A stretch of 64,000 nt of DNA from an uncultured Colwellia sp. (GCA_913058395.1 CAJXQI010000006.1:62001-126000), one strand, 5' to 3'. Positions 26,073 through 36,376 are shown, numbered from the stretch's first letter. A program made the numbers and translations. Notes: a model not told the origin generated them from the sequence alone.

Positions 26073-28421
26073 ATGACTAAAGAGTTATCTGGCGTAGTAG
26101 AAATTCCCGTATTAGCCTTGCGTGATGTTGTTGTCTATCCGCAAATGGTGATCCCATTATTCGTTGGTCGCGAAAAATCGATTCGCTGTTTAGATATTGC
26201 CAATGAAAACGATAAACAAATCCTCCTTGTTGCACAAAAAGATGCAGCAGTTGACGAGCCAACACAAGATGATCTGTATCAAACAGGAACAGTTGCCACC
26301 ATTTTACAAATGCTTAAATTACCTGATGGTACCGTTAAGGTATTAGTTGAGGGAGCACGACGTGCAAGCATTAATGAATTTGTTGAAACTGATGAATATT
26401 TTACTGCCAACGCAACCTACTTAAGTGTGGAAGGCGAACCTGACGATAGTACTGAAGTGTTAATTCGCTCAGCTATTTCTCAGTTTGAAGGCTATGTAAA
26501 ACTAAACAAGAAAATACCACCGGAAGTATTAACTTCTGTTTCAGGTATCGATGATGCAGAACAATTGGCTGATACCATGGCTGCACATATGCCATTGAAG
26601 TTAGTTGATAAGCAAAAAGTACTTGAAATCATCAATGTTTCAGAACGTCTTGAATATTTAATGGCGTTAATGGAAGGTGAAATCGACTTATTACAAGTTG
26701 AGAAAAAAATTCGTACTCGCGTTAAAAAGCAAATGGAAAAGAGTCAACGTGAATACTATTTGAATGAGCAAATGAAAGCGATTCAAAAAGAATTAGGCGA
26801 TGATGAAGAAGGTGCTAACGAAGCTGAGCAAATAGAAAAACAGATCGAAGAAGCTCAGATGCCGAAAGAGGCGAAAGAAAAAACCTTAACAGAATTGAAA
26901 AAGCTGAAAATGATGTCGCCAATGTCAGCTGAAGCGACAGTAGTGCGCAGCTATATTGATTGGATGATCAGTGTTCCTTGGAAAAAGCGCAGCAAACTAA
27001 AGCGTAACCTTAAGCTGGCACAAGAAGTCTTGGATAAAGACCATTACGGCTTGGATAAAGTTAAAGAACGCATTTTAGAGTATTTGGCCGTACAGCAACG
27101 TGTTAGTCAGTTAAAAGGACCTATTTTGTGTTTAGTAGGGCCTCCAGGTGTCGGTAAAACATCATTAGGACAATCTATTGCGCATTCAACGGGTCGTAAA
27201 TACGTTCGTATGGCATTGGGTGGTGTACGTGATGAAGCTGAAATCCGTGGTCACAGAAGAACTTACATCGGTTCATTGCCAGGTAAGTTGATTCAGAAAA
27301 TTGCTAAAGTTGGTGTTAAGAATCCATTATTCTTACTGGATGAAATTGATAAAATGGCCTCTGACATGCGAGGTGATCCAGCTTCAGCATTATTAGAAGT
27401 ACTAGATCCAGAGCAAAACAGTAGTTTTAATGACCATTATTTAGAAGTTGACTACGACTTATCTGATGTGATGTTTGTTGCTACGTCAAATAGCATGGAT
27501 ATTCCAGGGCCGTTACTTGACCGTATGGAAGTGATTCGTCTATCTGGTTATACCGAAGACGAAAAGCTAAACATTGCCAAAAGCCATTTAGTTAATAAAC
27601 AAATTGAACGTAATGGTTTAAAGAGTAAAGAAATTACCATTGAAGACAGCGCGATTATCGGCATTATTCGCTATTACACTCGTGAAGCCGGTGTGCGTGC
27701 GCTTGAACGAGAAATTTCTAAGTTGTGTCGTAAAGCCGTTAAATCAATTTTGTTAGAAAAAGATACAAAGCAAGTCACTATCAGCCAAGAAAACTTATCT
27801 GAGTTTCTTGGTGTACAACGCTTTGATTACGGTAAAGCAGATGATGAAAACCGTATTGGTTTGGTTACTGGTTTAGCATGGACACAAGTAGGTGGAGAGC
27901 TGCTAACGATAGAAACAGCTTCTGTACCTGGTAAAGGTAAATTAAGTTACACCGGCTCGCTTGGTGACGTTATGCAGGAATCTATTCAAGCTGCGATGAC
28001 TGTTGTTCGAAGTCGCACTGAAAAACTACGCATTAATGAAGATTTCCATGAAAAACGTGATATTCATGTTCATGTTCCTGAAGGGGCTACGCCTAAAGAC
28101 GGACCAAGTGCTGGTGTTGGTATGTGTACCGCTTTGGTATCAAGTTTAACTGGTAACCCTGTAAAAGCTGATGTTGCTATGACGGGGGAAATAACTTTAC
28201 GTGGCGAAGTGCTTGCAATTGGTGGCTTGAAAGAAAAATTACTCGCCGCTCATCGTGGTGGTATTAAAACGGTCATCATTCCAAAGGATAATGAACGAGA
28301 TTTGAAGGAAATTCCGGATAACGTGAAAGCCGATTTAGCCATTCATCCGGTTAAATGGATTGAAGATGTACTTAAACTAGCGTTGGAACATCCAATCGAT
28401 AAGTGGCAAATAGACGGCTAA
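26073..28421 (+). CDS. lon: ATP-dependent protease Lon (LonA type)
   Basis: 782 aa, full length for LonA. The N-terminal LAN domain (from VEIPVLALRDVVVYPQM) is followed by a coiled coil, an AAA+ domain with Walker A GPPGVGKTS (from residue 356), and a C-terminal protease domain with catalytic Ser679 in DGPSAGVGM and a Lys about 43 residues later. It degrades misfolded and regulatory proteins in the cytoplasm. GAGAGAG precedes the ATG. It is preceded by a terminator and a sigma-32 promoter, so it is a separate heat-shock unit. Confidence 0.98.
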   Translation: MTKELSGVVEIPVLALRDVVVYPQMVIPLFVGREKSIRCLDIANENDKQILLVAQKDAAVDEPTQDDLYQTGTVATILQMLKLPDGTVKVLVEGARRASINEFVETDEYFTANATYLSVEGEPDDSTEVLIRSAISQFEGYVKLNKKIPPEVLTSVSGIDDAEQLADTMAAHMPLKLVDKQKVLEIINVSERLEYLMALMEGEIDLLQVEKKIRTRVKKQMEKSQREYYLNEQMKAIQKELGDDEEGANEAEQIEKQIEEAQMPKEAKEKTLTELKKLKMMSPMSAEATVVRSYIDWMISVPWKKRSKLKRNLKLAQEVLDKDHYGLDKVKERILEYLAVQQRVSQLKGPILCLVGPPGVGKTSLGQSIAHSTGRKYVRMALGGVRDEAEIRGHRRTYIGSLPGKLIQKIAKVGVKNPLFLLDEIDKMASDMRGDPASALLEVLDPEQNSSFNDHYLEVDYDLSDVMFVATSNSMDIPGPLLDRMEVIRLSGYTEDEKLNIAKSHLVNKQIERNGLKSKEITIEDSAIIGIIRYYTREAGVRALEREISKLCRKAVKSILLEKDTKQVTISQENLSEFLGVQRFDYGKADDENRIGLVTGLAWTQVGGELLTIETASVPGKGKLSYTGSLGDVMQESIQAAMTVVRSRTEKLRINEDFHEKRDIHVHVPEGATPKDGPSAGVGMCTALVSSLTGNPVKADVAMTGEITLRGEVLAIGGLKEKLLAAHRGGIKTVIIPKDNERDLKEIPDNVKADLAIHPVKWIEDVLKLALEHPIDKWQIDG

Positions 28422-28700
28422 ATGAGTGGAAAAACAGCGTTTTTTGCAAAAAAAGTGAAAAAACTTAAAAAAAATGCAATTAACGCTTTTCAAACGCCGA
28501 AACTATGGTAAGTTAATGACGCTAATAACGCTAAAGCCCCTATACATAAGGGGTATAGTAAAGATAAAAATAATTATCAATATTTTTAGTTTTCTTTAAC
28601 TCAGTGCTTGATGTTCAAAAAGAAGCTTGATATAAAAGTTTCCGCAGGACGCTAAAACAGAAGATAGCGCTGAATAATAACAATTGAAGGGGAATACACT

Positions 28701-28973
28701 GTGAATAAATCTCAATTAATCGAGAAGATTGCTGCTGGTGCTGACATTTCTAAAGCTGCGGCTGGCCGCGCGTTAGATTCATTTATCGAAGCAGTTACAG
28801 AAGAGTTAAAAGGCGGCGAACAAGTTGCATTAGTTGGTTTTGGTACTTTCTCAGTACGTGACCGTGCAGCACGCACAGGCCGCAACCCACAAACTGGCGC
28901 GACTATTGAAATCGCAGCAGCTAAAATCCCATCTTTCAAAGCTGGTAAAGCACTTAAAGATGCGTGTAACTAA
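28701..28973 (+). CDS. hupB: DNA-binding protein HU-beta
   Basis: 90 aa with GTG start and GAAGGGGA upstream. The sequence [22 protein letters not shown] and the DNA-arm signature [21 protein letters not shown] are typical. It is the core HU copy, in the conserved place after lon. It compacts and bends DNA as a dimer, alone or with HU-alpha. A terminator follows, so it is a single-gene unit. The island-side HU at 13039 is its paralogue. Confidence 0.97.
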   Translation: MNKSQLIEKIAAGADISKAAAGRALDSFIEAVTEELKGGEQVALVGFGTFSVRDRAARTGRNPQTGATIEIAAAKIPSFKAGKALKDACN

Positions 28974-29000
28974 TCAATAGCTTTTGCTAAAGATTATAAA

Positions 29001-29030
29001 TTAAGCCGCTTTTTAGCGGCTTAATTATTT
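29001..29030 (+). terminator. Terminator after hupB
   Basis: A 10-bp perfect stem (TTAAGCCGCT with AGCGGCTTAA) with a 4-nt T loop and a short T-rich tail, 27 bp after the stop. Confidence 0.8.
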
Positions 29031-29458
29031 CTAAACTTCTATTAAATTTCATTTCTCTACTTTCTTACTTCCATATTATAAACATCTCATTATTCATTTA
29101 TTTACTTGTTGATCGTAAAATTTCTGTGACTTTAATCATATTTGCTAATTTTGACCTTGGTCAATCTTTGCGTTGAAGCTGGGCAACTGACGTTAGCACC
29201 GCAACCTTTTAGTGGTATATTACGTTAACTTTACAGGTTGGCATTGTTAGCGTGCAGTAATAAAAACCTTGTTATTAAAAGTTATAATATTCGATAACGA
29301 TAGACAGGTATTATTACAATCTATAACTAGGAAAAGCATCACAGAGTTGTTAATCTTGCAACGCGTAAGTTTATGATACGTGTTGAACATTGTTATTTCG
29401 TTTCACCGTGCGTTATAGAAACGTTTTATTTGATAATCATAGGTATAAATTAATTAAT
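29031..29458. other. Leader region of the ccm operon
   Basis: 428 bp without a gene. The notable element is an FNR-like palindrome at 29151-29164, listed separately. Confidence 0.4.
29151..29164. promoter_or_regulatory. FNR/CRP-family-like palindrome upstream of ccmI
   Basis: TTGAC-CTTG-GTCAA is a perfect 14-bp palindrome and fits the relaxed FNR pattern TTGAY-N4-RTCAA. It lies about 295 bp before the ccmI ATG. Oxygen-dependent control of cytochrome c maturation would make sense, but the site differs from ideal TTGAT-N4-ATCAA. Confidence 0.4.
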
Positions 29459-30715
29459 ATGACTACATTCTGGCTAGCAATTCTATTTTTTATAGTAATT
29501 GTATTACTCATTGTATGGCGAATTTTTGCGACACCTAAAAATACTATTGGTGCCGAAAATACTAATATTCGTCAGGAAACAAATGTCACTCTTTACCATG
29601 AACATTTAGCTAATTTAGAAAATGATTTAGCGGAAGGTAGTATCGAACAAGAAAGTTATACTCAGCTAAAGGCGGAGTTAGACAAAACACTTGTACAAGA
29701 TGTTGATCCTAATCAAACGCAAGAAGAAGTTAGTCAAGGTAGATCTGTACTATGGCCAATTGCTATAGCTTTCGCCATTGTCAGTCTGAGTTTATACACC
29801 TACATGGTTGTTGGCGCTTATCCACAAATTAGTTCTCCAATGGCGTCGAATGAAGACCCGCATGGCCAACTGCCACCTGAACAAATGCTCGCTGTGCGTT
29901 TACAGCAATTAGAAGCTGATGTAAAAAAAGACCCGAAAAATACCCAAGCGTGGTTTAGCTTAGGTCAAGCATATATATCTGCTGGTGAGTTTGATAATGC
30001 GATTAAGGCGTTTGACACTGTTATGGCAGAAGTCGGCGACCATGCTGAATTATTAGGGCCAAAAGCTCAGGCTATGTACTACAAAAATGATCAGCGTATC
30101 AACAGTGAAATACAAGCCGTTATTGATAAAGCACTTGCACTTGATGCCTTAGATGCATCGACCAATATTTTATTGGGTATGGACAGCTTTAGTAATAGCG
30201 ACTTTGCTAGTGCGGTAAAATATTGGGAAACTGTGTTGAATAGTGGCCGTCCTGGTATTAGTGTTCAAGCCCTAACAGGAGCGGTTGAAGAAGCTAAAAA
30301 CCAAATGCGTATTAGTGGCGAAATGGCGACTTCTGGAGTAAAAAGTGTTGTTGATGATTCATTACCGCGAATAGTTGTTAACGTTGCTTTAGCGCCAAAC
30401 GTGCAAGAAGTGTTGATGAATAGTGAAGATAAGACAGTCTTTATTTATGCGGTTGCGGCCAATGGACCACGTATGCCTTTGGCTGCTGTGAAAATCAAAG
30501 CTAGTGATTTGCCAACGCGTATTACTTTAGATGACTCGCAAGCAATGACGCAACAAATGAAGTTAAGTAGTGTCGACAGAGTTAGTGTTTATGCGGTTGT
30601 TTCTATGAAAGGTAGCGTAGGTATTAAGCCTGGCGATTTCAAAGCGGAATTACTTGATATTGCGAGTACGCAAAAAGACGCAATCACAATGGAAATATCT
30701 ACCCAAGTTCAGTAG
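29459..30715 (+). CDS. ccmI: Cytochrome c-type biogenesis protein CcmI
   Basis: 418 aa from ATG 29459, where the family's N-terminal membrane helix begins (MTTFWLAILFFIVIVLLIVW); upstream in-frame codons read as untranslated leader. A second membrane helix (about 100-122) is followed by TPR repeats (about 150-280) and a C-terminal beta domain. CcmI presents apocytochrome c to the heme ligation complex on the periplasmic side. The ribosome site is weak. It is the first gene of ccmI-F-G-H, though 153 bp separates it from ccmF. Confidence 0.9.
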   Translation: MTTFWLAILFFIVIVLLIVWRIFATPKNTIGAENTNIRQETNVTLYHEHLANLENDLAEGSIEQESYTQLKAELDKTLVQDVDPNQTQEEVSQGRSVLWPIAIAFAIVSLSLYTYMVVGAYPQISSPMASNEDPHGQLPPEQMLAVRLQQLEADVKKDPKNTQAWFSLGQAYISAGEFDNAIKAFDTVMAEVGDHAELLGPKAQAMYYKNDQRINSEIQAVIDKALALDALDASTNILLGMDSFSNSDFASAVKYWETVLNSGRPGISVQALTGAVEEAKNQMRISGEMATSGVKSVVDDSLPRIVVNVALAPNVQEVLMNSEDKTVFIYAVAANGPRMPLAAVKIKASDLPTRITLDDSQAMTQQMKLSSVDRVSVYAVVSMKGSVGIKPGDFKAELLDIASTQKDAITMEISTQVQ

Positions 30716-30731
30716 TTATTTTTAATAATAA

Positions 30732-30768
30732 ATGCCGAAAAAATTGATTTAAGTAACATTTTCGGCAT
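30732..30768 (+). other. Hairpin between ccmI and ccmF
   Basis: A 10-bp perfect stem (ATGCCGAAAA with TTTTCGGCAT) and 17-nt loop, without a T-run. It may attenuate or stabilise the transcript. A TATAAT at 30835-30840 without a good -35 box could give ccmF a further start. Confidence 0.45.
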
Positions 30769-30868
30769 GACTTAATTACATAATATTTGATTTGAAACTA
30801 GTGGTCGCTAAGCAATATCAGCTAAACTTAGCACTATAATGTTTTGACATTAATTTACAGGAATTATC

Positions 30869-32854
30869 ATGATCCCAGAGCTCGGCCATTTCGCCCTCAT
30901 TATCGGATTAGCGTTTGCGTTATGTTTAAGCATCGTGCCGTTAATTGGTGTAGCGCAGAATAATCAGCAACTGATAAACAGTGCCAAACCCTTGAGTTTT
31001 GGCTTGTTTCTATTTTTAACCATTAGTATTTGTATATTAGCCTATAGCTTTACGGTTGATGATTTCTCAGTTAAATATATTGCCAATCACTCGAATAGCT
31101 TATTACCTTACTACTTTAAAATTAGTGCTGTTTGGGGCGGACATGAAGGTTCTATGTTGTTCTGGGTATTTGCCTTAACTGCATGGACCTTTGCTGTAGG
31201 TGTATTTAGCAAGCAATTAGAACGTGAATTTGTTGCTCGCGTATTAGCCGTTATGGGCATGATTGCTGTCGGTTTTATTCTATTTACTTTATTAACTTCA
31301 AACCCTTTTGAACGCTTATTACCTAATTTTCCTATGGAAGGGCGTGATTTAAATCCATTACTACAAGATATTGGCTTAATTATTCACCCGCCAATGTTGT
31401 ATATGGGTTATGTTGGTTTTTCTGTTGCCTTTGCTTTTGCTATTGCCGCTTTGATGTCTGGTAAAATGGATGCTGCTTGGGCGCGTTGGTCACGTCCTTG
31501 GACGGTTGCTGCGTGGTCTTTCTTATCTGTTGGTATTGCTTTAGGTAGTTGGTGGGCGTACTACGAACTTGGCTGGGGTGGCTGGTGGTTTTGGGATCCA
31601 GTAGAAAACGTTTCATTTATGCCTTGGCTTGCTGGTACAGCGTTAATTCATGCGCTTGCGGTAACAGAGCAGCGTAATACCTTTAAGCATTGGACATTAT
31701 TACTGGCGATATTTACCTTTTCGTTAAATTTACTTGGTGCGTTTTTGGTTCGTTCTGGGGTTATCACGTCAGTACATTCATTTGCTGTTGATCCTGGACG
31801 AGGCTTTTACTTACTCGCTTTACTTGCGTTAGCTGTTGGAGGCTCATTAACTCTTTATGCATTTCGTGCAACCAATGTTAGTAGTCCAAGTCGTTTTACG
31901 GCATATTCGCGTGAAAACACGATTTTAATTGCCATGTCGATTTTAATTACTGCAACGGTGACCATTTTATTAGGTACATTATACCCACTTATTATTGATG
32001 CAATGGGCATGGGGAAAATATCTGTAGGTGCGCCATACTTTAATGCGGTATTTATTCCTATGATGATAGCGCTATTTATCTTTATGGGCATTGGACCTCT
32101 TATTCGTTGGAAAAAAGCACGTAAAGGTGAATTATCTAAGCACTTAAACCTAATTTCTATATTTAGTGTACTGTTTGGTGCTGCTTGGCCGTTTATATTC
32201 GGTGGTGAATTTAACTTTATGGTATTTGTTGGTATGACACTTGGCTGTTGGATTGTCATGGCAGTTTTAAAAGATGTGTTGAACAATGCTAAACAAGCTG
32301 ATGGACGCTGGGAGTTCTCAGCCGTACCATTAAATCATATTGGTATGGCCGTTGCCCATGCTGGTATCGCGATTACAGTCATTGGCATTACTATGGTTTC
32401 TTCGTATGAACATGAAGTTAACGTTAGAATGTCACCGGGTGAAACAGTTGATTTATCAGGTTATACCATAGAATATGCTGGTACAAAAAATGTTGTTGGT
32501 CCAAATTATACGGCAATACAGGGGCAAATTAATGTTTCCTTAGACGGTGAATTTGTGACTTTACTAAATCCTGAACAACGTACTTATAAAGTACAAACAA
32601 TGGGGATGACCGAAGCGGGCATACATACAACGTTATGGCGTGATATTTATGTTGCCTTAGGCGACCCATTAGGACAAAACTCTTGGTCAATGCGCTTGTA
32701 TTATAAACCATTTATTGTTTGGATATGGTTAGGCGGGTTCTTTATGGCGTTAGGTGGATTTTTAGCCATTTTAAGTAAACGTTACCGTAAACGTGTATTA
32801 GCGACTGAACGTAAAAAAAGTCAAGTTACTCCAACCGTTTTGCAAGAGGCATAA
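30869..32854 (+). CDS. ccmF: Heme lyase subunit CcmF
   Basis: 661 aa, the usual length, with about 14-15 membrane helices. The tryptophan-rich heme-handling WWD motif is visible as GWGGWWFWDPVENVSFMPWL (about residues 231-250), with conserved His residues nearby. CcmF, with CcmH and CcmI, transfers heme from CcmE to CxxCH motifs of apocytochromes in the periplasm. ACAGGA precedes the ATG. ccmG follows after 4 bp, so the genes are co-transcribed. Confidence 0.97.
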   Translation: MIPELGHFALIIGLAFALCLSIVPLIGVAQNNQQLINSAKPLSFGLFLFLTISICILAYSFTVDDFSVKYIANHSNSLLPYYFKISAVWGGHEGSMLFWVFALTAWTFAVGVFSKQLEREFVARVLAVMGMIAVGFILFTLLTSNPFERLLPNFPMEGRDLNPLLQDIGLIIHPPMLYMGYVGFSVAFAFAIAALMSGKMDAAWARWSRPWTVAAWSFLSVGIALGSWWAYYELGWGGWWFWDPVENVSFMPWLAGTALIHALAVTEQRNTFKHWTLLLAIFTFSLNLLGAFLVRSGVITSVHSFAVDPGRGFYLLALLALAVGGSLTLYAFRATNVSSPSRFTAYSRENTILIAMSILITATVTILLGTLYPLIIDAMGMGKISVGAPYFNAVFIPMMIALFIFMGIGPLIRWKKARKGELSKHLNLISIFSVLFGAAWPFIFGGEFNFMVFVGMTLGCWIVMAVLKDVLNNAKQADGRWEFSAVPLNHIGMAVAHAGIAITVIGITMVSSYEHEVNVRMSPGETVDLSGYTIEYAGTKNVVGPNYTAIQGQINVSLDGEFVTLLNPEQRTYKVQTMGMTEAGIHTTLWRDIYVALGDPLGQNSWSMRLYYKPFIVWIWLGGFFMALGGFLAILSKRYRKRVLATERKKSQVTPTVLQEA

Positions 32855-32858
32855 ATTA

Positions 32859-33410
32859 GTGAAAAGTATTATTCGTTTTATACCATTAATTTTATTTGTT
32901 CTACTAGGTGTATTGCTGTATCGAGGTTTATTTTTAAATCCGCAAGCAATGCCATCAGCAATGATAGGTAAGCCTTTACCTGATTTTTCATTGCCGATGT
33001 TAAAAGCAACAGAAAAGCAAGTGGGCCGAGATGACCTTAAGGGTAATATTGTTTTACTTAACGTATGGGCAACATGGTGTATTCAGTGTAAATATGAACA
33101 CCCTTACTTGCTAAATATTTCGCGTAATCCGCGCGTTAAATTATATGGCCTTAACTTTACTGATGAGCTTAGCTCAGCGATGAGATGGTTAAAGCAATAT
33201 GATGACCCTTATGTATTTTCAATTTTTGATGAGCAGGGCGCTTTAGGTTTAGATATTGGCGTTTTCGGCGCTCCTGAAACTTTTGTTATTGATCATACTG
33301 GTATTATTCGCAAGCGATTCGCGGGCCCAATCAATGATATGGTTTGGAAAAAAGAATTTCTGCCTTTAATTGAAACCATTGAAGCAGAAATGGTGCAAGG
33401 AGCTTCTTAA
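32859..33410 (+). CDS. ccmG: Thiol:disulfide interchange protein CcmG/DsbE
   Basis: 183 aa with GTG start, 4 bp after ccmF. An N-terminal membrane anchor (about 5-22) precedes a thioredoxin fold with redox motif WCIQC (Cys74, Cys77) and the family segment GAPETFVID carrying the cis-proline region. It reduces apocytochrome CxxCH cysteines or CcmH in the periplasm before heme attachment. WCIQC differs from the common WCPTC/WCVPC in this family but keeps both cysteines. Confidence 0.95.
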   Translation: MKSIIRFIPLILFVLLGVLLYRGLFLNPQAMPSAMIGKPLPDFSLPMLKATEKQVGRDDLKGNIVLLNVWATWCIQCKYEHPYLLNISRNPRVKLYGLNFTDELSSAMRWLKQYDDPYVFSIFDEQGALGLDIGVFGAPETFVIDHTGIIRKRFAGPINDMVWKKEFLPLIETIEAEMVQGAS

Positions 33411-33411
33411 T

Positions 33412-33933
33412 ATGCAGCTAAATATGCAAATAGGCATGGATAAAAATACGTTAGTTTTACCTAGTTTTCTACGCTTGGTAATGAGCGTATTATTATTAAG
33501 TGTGTTGTGGATTGGCAGCGTGAGTGCGGGTCCTGTTGAAACATTCAAATTTAAAGATGAAGCAACTAAGTTACGCTTTCAAATTTTATCGAAAGAATTA
33601 CGTTGCCCAAAATGTCAAAATCAAAATCTTGCTGATTCAAATGCAAAAATTGCTGTAGATTTGCGTAAGAACTTATATAACTTGTTGCAAGAAGGTAAAA
33701 CAGACCAAGAAATTATCGACTTTATGGTTTATCGTTACGGTGATTTTGTTTTATACCGTCCACAATTGAAAAAACAAACTTATATTTTATGGTTTGGTCC
33801 AATAGTGGTTATTTTAGGTTTTGCTTTAAGTGTTATATTTGTCTTACGTAAGCGTAGTAAAGGCAAAGCGAATGAGTTGGCGCTTTCATCTAAAGAGCAA
33901 GCTAATTTAGACGACATTTTAAATAAAAAGTAG
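33412..33933 (+). CDS. ccmH: Cytochrome c-type biogenesis protein CcmH
   Basis: 173 aa. ATG 33412 lies 1 bp after the ccmG stop and has AAGGAG about 9 bp upstream. A signal segment (about 18-39) precedes the periplasmic domain with LRCPKCQNQNLADSNA (Cys65, Cys68), the redox pair that binds apocytochrome c. A second membrane helix follows (about 127-147). The short, single-domain form fits a species with a separate ccmI. The ccmABCDE genes are not in the window. Confidence 0.95.
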   Translation: MQLNMQIGMDKNTLVLPSFLRLVMSVLLLSVLWIGSVSAGPVETFKFKDEATKLRFQILSKELRCPKCQNQNLADSNAKIAVDLRKNLYNLLQEGKTDQEIIDFMVYRYGDFVLYRPQLKKQTYILWFGPIVVILGFALSVIFVLRKRSKGKANELALSSKEQANLDDILNKK

Positions 33934-34037
33934 TTTTATAAATAGTCTCAATGTTGTTAATTAGGTTTGTATATTAACTATTGGTGCCTAGCATTACTTA
34001 AGTTTTAAACTTAAGTTCACTGCAGATAGTTTAACGA

Positions 34038-34074
34038 GAGTAAGTCATATTTTTATGACTTACTCTTTTTTTTG
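34038..34074 (+). terminator. Terminator of the ccm operon
   Basis: A 12-bp perfect stem (GAGTAAGTCATA with TATGACTTACTC) with TTTT loop and a T-run, about 105 bp after ccmH. The rest of the spacer to ppiD (to 34385) shows no gene. Confidence 0.85.
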
Positions 34075-34385
34075 TTAAATATAAAGTGAAAGTACAGCCC
34101 TTGATAAATAATGAAATGTGGTTAATGAATGCTGCATATTTAACCGTTATTTCTTCGTCGTGGTAAAAGAGTTTCATTTTGATAATTATTGGGCTAACAT
34201 GCCCGTTCAAATTGCGATTTTTAAACCTGTAACTTAGTAAAATAGCCTAGTTAAACGCGATGTTAATTTGTACAAATATCGTGTCATTACAAAGCAAACT
34301 TCTATTTTTCGGTAAAATAGCGGTATATAAATACTGCAAATAAAATCGCCCGGAAAGTACAACTCCCTCGTGTAAAGAGATAAAG

Positions 34386-36290
34386 ATGTTAGAAGATATT
34401 CGAGAAAGCTCTCAAGGATTAACGGCTAAGATTATTCTTGGTTTTATTATTTTAACCTTCGCCGTCGCCGGTATTGGTAGTTACAGCAACTCAGTTGATA
34501 CATCAGTGGCTGATGTTAATGGCGAGAAAATATCGCAAGATGAGTTTAATAAAGCTTATCAAGCACAGCGTAACCGCATGGCGCAGCAGTTTGGCGATAT
34601 GTTTGAAACGCTTTCAGCAGATGCAAGTTACATGAGTAATTTTCGTCAAGGCGTATTGGATAACTTAATTAATCAAAAACTGGTTGATCAAAACTCAGAA
34701 GTTTTAGCTATCCGCGTAGCTGATGAACGAATTAAAGATACTATTCGTAACATGCCTGAATTCCAAGTTGATGGTGTTTTTGATAACAACCGTTATCTAG
34801 CGATGATCAATCAAGCTGGCTTTTATCAGTCTTCAGACTTCCGTGATTATTTACGTGTTGAAATGACACGTCGTCAATTAACACAAGCTTTGGTAGCAAG
34901 TGAGTTTAGCTTACCTTACCAAGAAGGTATGTTCACTGCATTACAAAATCAACAACGTGATATTCGCTTTGCCACTATCAGTGCTGAGCAATTTAAAGCC
35001 GAAATTGAATTAACAGACGAAGAAGTTAACCAATATTATTTAGCAAACCAATCACGCTTTGAAAATCAAGAAAAAGTAAAAGTTAACTACATTGAGTTAG
35101 ATGTTAATGATATCGCAGCAACAGTTTCATTAACTGATGCCGATGTAGAAGCTTATTATAATGACAATGTTAGCCGTTACCGTGAAGATGCACAGCGTCG
35201 CGTTGCCCATATTCTAGTTGAGTTTGGTGATGATGAAGCATCGGCGAAAGCATCAGCTGAAGCTTTACTTGCTAAAGTTAACGCTGGCGAAGACTTTGCA
35301 ACACTTGCTAAAGAAAACTCTGCCGATACCTTTAGTGGTGAGAACGGCGGTGATTTAGAGTGGATTGAAGTCGGTGTAATGGATGAAGCATTTGACAATG
35401 CAGCATTTGCATTAACTGATATAGGAAGTGTTAGTGAAGTGGTTAAAACTGAGTTTGGTTTCCACATCATCAAATTAACGGACTATAAAGAAGAAAAAAC
35501 ACAAAGTTTAAGTGATGTTCGAGAAGCGCTGATCGCTGAAGCTAAAAGCGAAAAAGCACAAGATAAGTTCTTTGAACTTCAGCAAGAAGTAGCTCGTTTA
35601 AGTTTTGAATTTCCTGATAGCTTAGAAGATGCTGCTGGTGCAATTAACGCTACTGTTAAAACGTCAGATTGGTTAACTCGTGGTGCAAATGCTGAACCTT
35701 TCAATGGTAGTGCAATAGAAGCTGCGTTTTCAGATATCGTACTTAGTGAGCAATTGAACTCTGATATTATTGAAGTGAATGATAGTTTAGCGATTGTTTT
35801 ACGCCTAAATGAATATCAAGAAGCAAACGTGAAGCCTCTTGCAGAAGTGACTACACAAATTAAAGACATTTTAGTTGCACAAAAAGCGTCTGAAAAAGCG
35901 CAAACTGTTGCCGATGAATTATTAGCATCATTTCAGTCAGGCGCTGATATTACTGAGCAACTAGCAGCAATTGGCGCAACGATGGAAGTAAAAACAGCAG
36001 TAGTACGTGTTGGCAGTGGCTTAGATGCTAGCTTAGCTCGTGAAGCATTTAAATTACCTCGTCCGAGTGAAGGCGCAGTTTCTGCCGCGACGGTAAATTT
36101 AAGCAATGGCGATTTAGCCGTGTTAGAAGTACAAGCAGTAAATGTTGGCGAAGCTAAAGATTCACCTAACTTAACTCAACAACTAACACAACAATTAGCT
36201 CAAGCGGCTTACTTAAGTTATGTAGAGTCATTGAAAACTGATGCTGAAATCATTCGTCGCGAAGTAGCAGCACCGACATCACAATATTAA
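34386..36290 (+). CDS. ppiD: Periplasmic folding chaperone / peptidyl-prolyl isomerase PpiD
   Basis: 634 aa, the normal length. One N-terminal membrane helix (about 14-32) anchors it to the inner membrane. A SurA_N-like chaperone region follows, then a parvulin domain (about 265-365: RVAHILVEFGDDEASAK... GGDLEWIEVGVMDEAFDNAAFAL... GFHIIKL), then a second chaperone part. It helps proteins leaving the Sec translocon. In enterobacteria ppiD directly follows hupB; here the ccm block is between them. Confidence 0.95.
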   Translation: MLEDIRESSQGLTAKIILGFIILTFAVAGIGSYSNSVDTSVADVNGEKISQDEFNKAYQAQRNRMAQQFGDMFETLSADASYMSNFRQGVLDNLINQKLVDQNSEVLAIRVADERIKDTIRNMPEFQVDGVFDNNRYLAMINQAGFYQSSDFRDYLRVEMTRRQLTQALVASEFSLPYQEGMFTALQNQQRDIRFATISAEQFKAEIELTDEEVNQYYLANQSRFENQEKVKVNYIELDVNDIAATVSLTDADVEAYYNDNVSRYREDAQRRVAHILVEFGDDEASAKASAEALLAKVNAGEDFATLAKENSADTFSGENGGDLEWIEVGVMDEAFDNAAFALTDIGSVSEVVKTEFGFHIIKLTDYKEEKTQSLSDVREALIAEAKSEKAQDKFFELQQEVARLSFEFPDSLEDAAGAINATVKTSDWLTRGANAEPFNGSAIEAAFSDIVLSEQLNSDIIEVNDSLAIVLRLNEYQEANVKPLAEVTTQIKDILVAQKASEKAQTVADELLASFQSGADITEQLAAIGATMEVKTAVVRVGSGLDASLAREAFKLPRPSEGAVSAATVNLSNGDLAVLEVQAVNVGEAKDSPNLTQQLTQQLAQAAYLSYVESLKTDAEIIRREVAAPTSQY

Positions 36291-36347
36291 TTAGCCCACT
36301 TTTTTAAAGTGAGTTGATCAAAGATATAGACAGCTAATGTCACATTT

Positions 36348-36376
36348 AAAAACCAGCCAAAAGGCTGGTTTTTTGT
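36348..36376 (+). terminator. Terminator after ppiD
   Basis: The stem AAAACCAGCC/GGCTGGTTTT with loop AAAA is followed by T, 58 bp after the stop. Confidence 0.9.

Noticed and set aside
28536-28558. Hairpin with CCCC/GGGG or CTATAC/GTATAG pairing upstream of hupB
   Set aside because: Two mutually exclusive short stems with no T-run. It is possible as a leader structure, but support is too thin.
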